This document shows positions 34,792 through 35,763 of a stretch of 35,763 nucleotides of DNA, piece by piece. A model generated the notes under the pieces. The model was not told where the DNA came from. It was given only the letters and a program-made list of their open reading frames with translations, and made no database searches. Source of the DNA: Lysobacterales bacterium. GTDB lineage: Bacteria > Pseudomonadota > Gammaproteobacteria > Xanthomonadales > Marinicellaceae. Made by a program: the position numbers and the translations under genes. The stretch lies in assembly GCA_026982315.1 (NCBI GenBank), contig JALSHI010000001.1:1-35763 (forward strand), given 5' to 3'. Position 1 is the stretch's first letter. Every line of letters starts with the position of its first letter.

Positions 34792-35598
34792 TCAGTTTCC
34801 GGGTTCATTATCTTTAACTTTTTCCCAGAGTTTGTCCAGCTCTTCCAGTGAATAAGGCGGTGGGTTCGGGCTGTGGCGGCGGGCCTGTTCCTCAACCTGC
34901 CGAAACCGCTGCTCAAACTTCTGATTGGCTTGCCGCAATGCCAGGTCGGGGTCGATTTTTAGATGGCGCGCCAAATTGGTCAGCACAAACAGCACATCGC
35001 CAAGTTCATCGGTCACCCTGGTTTTATCGCCGCTGGCCATGGCTTCCTTGAGTTCCGCCACTTCCTCGTCCAGTTTATCGAACACCGGGGCAATATCCGG
35101 CCAGTCAAAACCGATGCCAGCGGCGCGTTTTTGCAACTTCACGGCGCGTGACAGGGAAGGCAGGTTAGTGGGAATATCATCCAGAACGCTGGTTTTGTCC
35201 GCGTGTTTTCTGGCTTCCCACTGGCGTGATTGCGCCTCGGCGCTAAGCGGCTCGTGCCCGGTGGTAAATACATGCGGGTGCCGCTGGATCATTTTGTTAT
35301 TCAGCGCGGTGACCACATCGTGAAAATCGAAATGGTTGTTTTCTTCGGCCATGCGGGCGTGAAACACCACCTGGAAAAGCAAATCGCCCAGTTCCTCCTT
35401 GAGATGCGCCATGTCGCCGGCGGCAATAGCATCGGCCACCTCATAGGCTTCTTCCACGGTATAGGGTGCAATGCTGGCAAAGTCTTGCTGCCGGTCCCAC
35501 GGGCAACCGTGTTCAGGATCCCGCAGGCGGGCCATGATGGCCAGCAGTTCATCCACACTGGAGGTGTGTTTTTTGTTGTCAGAGTCTGATTTTTTCAT
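34792..35598 (-). CDS. mazG: Nucleoside triphosphate pyrophosphohydrolase MazG
   Basis: Hydrolyses (d)NTPs to monophosphate and pyrophosphate. The 268-residue protein has two tandem MazG domains, as in E. coli. The first has GCPWDRQQDFASIAPYTVEEAYEV and LKEELGDLLFQVVFHA; the second has EEVAELKEAM and VTDELGDVLFVLTNLARHL. Both keep the ExxE...ExxD metal-binding pattern. The start is the ATG at 35598 after the preceding bases lacking a clear Shine-Dalgarno. Family members act in housekeeping of nucleotide pools and lower ppGpp during starvation. Confidence 0.95.
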   Translation of the reverse strand: MKKSDSDNKKHTSSVDELLAIMARLRDPEHGCPWDRQQDFASIAPYTVEEAYEVADAIAAGDMAHLKEELGDLLFQVVFHARMAEENNHFDFHDVVTALNNKMIQRHPHVFTTGHEPLSAEAQSRQWEARKHADKTSVLDDIPTNLPSLSRAVKLQKRAAGIGFDWPDIAPVFDKLDEEVAELKEAMASGDKTRVTDELGDVLFVLTNLARHLKIDPDLALRQANQKFEQRFRQVEEQARRHSPNPPPYSLEELDKLWEKVKDNEPGN

Positions 35599-35763
35599 GA
35601 GGCTATTCTAGCGGCTATTGGTGCTGGTGCGCCAGTAACAAGAGCAGCATGTTATTGGTAGGAACAAATATGCAATCTAAAATATCCATATAAAATACAT
35701 AATAGCGACAAAAGACACTATTGTGCTTGACAGCAAGTGGGGGGGGTAGAATTTTGCGTGCTG
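35599..35763. promoter_or_regulatory. Upstream region of mazG with rightward -35-like box
   Basis: The region is AT-rich around 35665-35705. TTGACA at 35727-35732 is followed after only 14 bp by TAGAAT (35747-35752), with a run of eight G between. The spacing is short for sigma-70, so a promoter for a gene just beyond the window is possible but unproved. Confidence 0.3.

Overview
The window looks like a chromosomal segment of a free-living Gammaproteobacterium with moderate GC content. This rests on gene content and order: a DciA-like (DUF721) gene, an M23 endopeptidase, secA and a Nudix/ThiE-like fusion follow one another, as is usual in Gammaproteobacteria. A stand-alone exosortase H, an ECF sigma factor followed by a DUF3379 gene, a NAD-type isocitrate dehydrogenase and dRS3-like dispersed inverted repeats fit the same picture. 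Genus and species cannot be named from the sequence. No insertion sequence, prophage, CRISPR array or complete tRNA/rRNA gene was seen.

Layout. 1-74 holds the 3' side of a possible tRNA-like structure cut by the window edge. 85-2467 (minus) carries a PerM/AI-2E-type membrane protein and a predicted outer-membrane barrel. 2607-3416 (plus) is thiD. 3533-6135 (plus) is a two-gene unit: a small secreted protein translationally coupled to a leishmanolysin-like secreted zinc protease. 6136-7020 has no intact gene; it holds terminators, a decayed remnant of an isocitrate-dehydrogenase 3' end and repeats. 7021-8028 (minus) is the intact isocitrate dehydrogenase. 8102-11623 (plus) is a sugar epimerase, a DegT-type aminotransferase and a secreted protein that shares a repeat domain with the protease. 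11601-13701 (minus) is an OmpR/EnvZ-type two-component system, separated from exosortase H (14115-14663, plus) by a regulatory-looking intergenic region. pdxH, an RND efflux pair and yjbQ follow on the plus strand to 20096.

20118-22744 (minus) is a probable operon of an OmpA-like protein with two cadherin-like repeats, a lone Hpt protein and a small membrane protein. 22868-24162 (minus) is the DUF3379/ECF sigma pair, then thiC (minus to 26105). An oligopeptidase B-like lipoprotein diverges from thiC. dciA-like, M23 peptidase, secA and the Nudix gene occupy 28458-34212, with a second, larger repeat island at 32747-33055. Cytochrome b561 and mazG (minus) close the window.

How it fits together. 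Much of the window concerns the cell envelope: exosortase, secreted protease, repeat-domain proteins, surface-sugar enzymes, outer-membrane proteins, an efflux pump, SecA and a cell-wall peptidase. A second thread is thiamine and B6 metabolism (thiD, thiC, yjbQ, a ThiE-like domain lacking expected residues, pdxH). The most novel-looking elements are a shared W...G-P-W repeat module in two secreted proteins on either side of the region leading to exosortase H, an 11-bp tandem operator-like repeat plus a leftward terminator ahead of the response regulator, and a 27-bp tandem array built from half of a dispersed palindrome.
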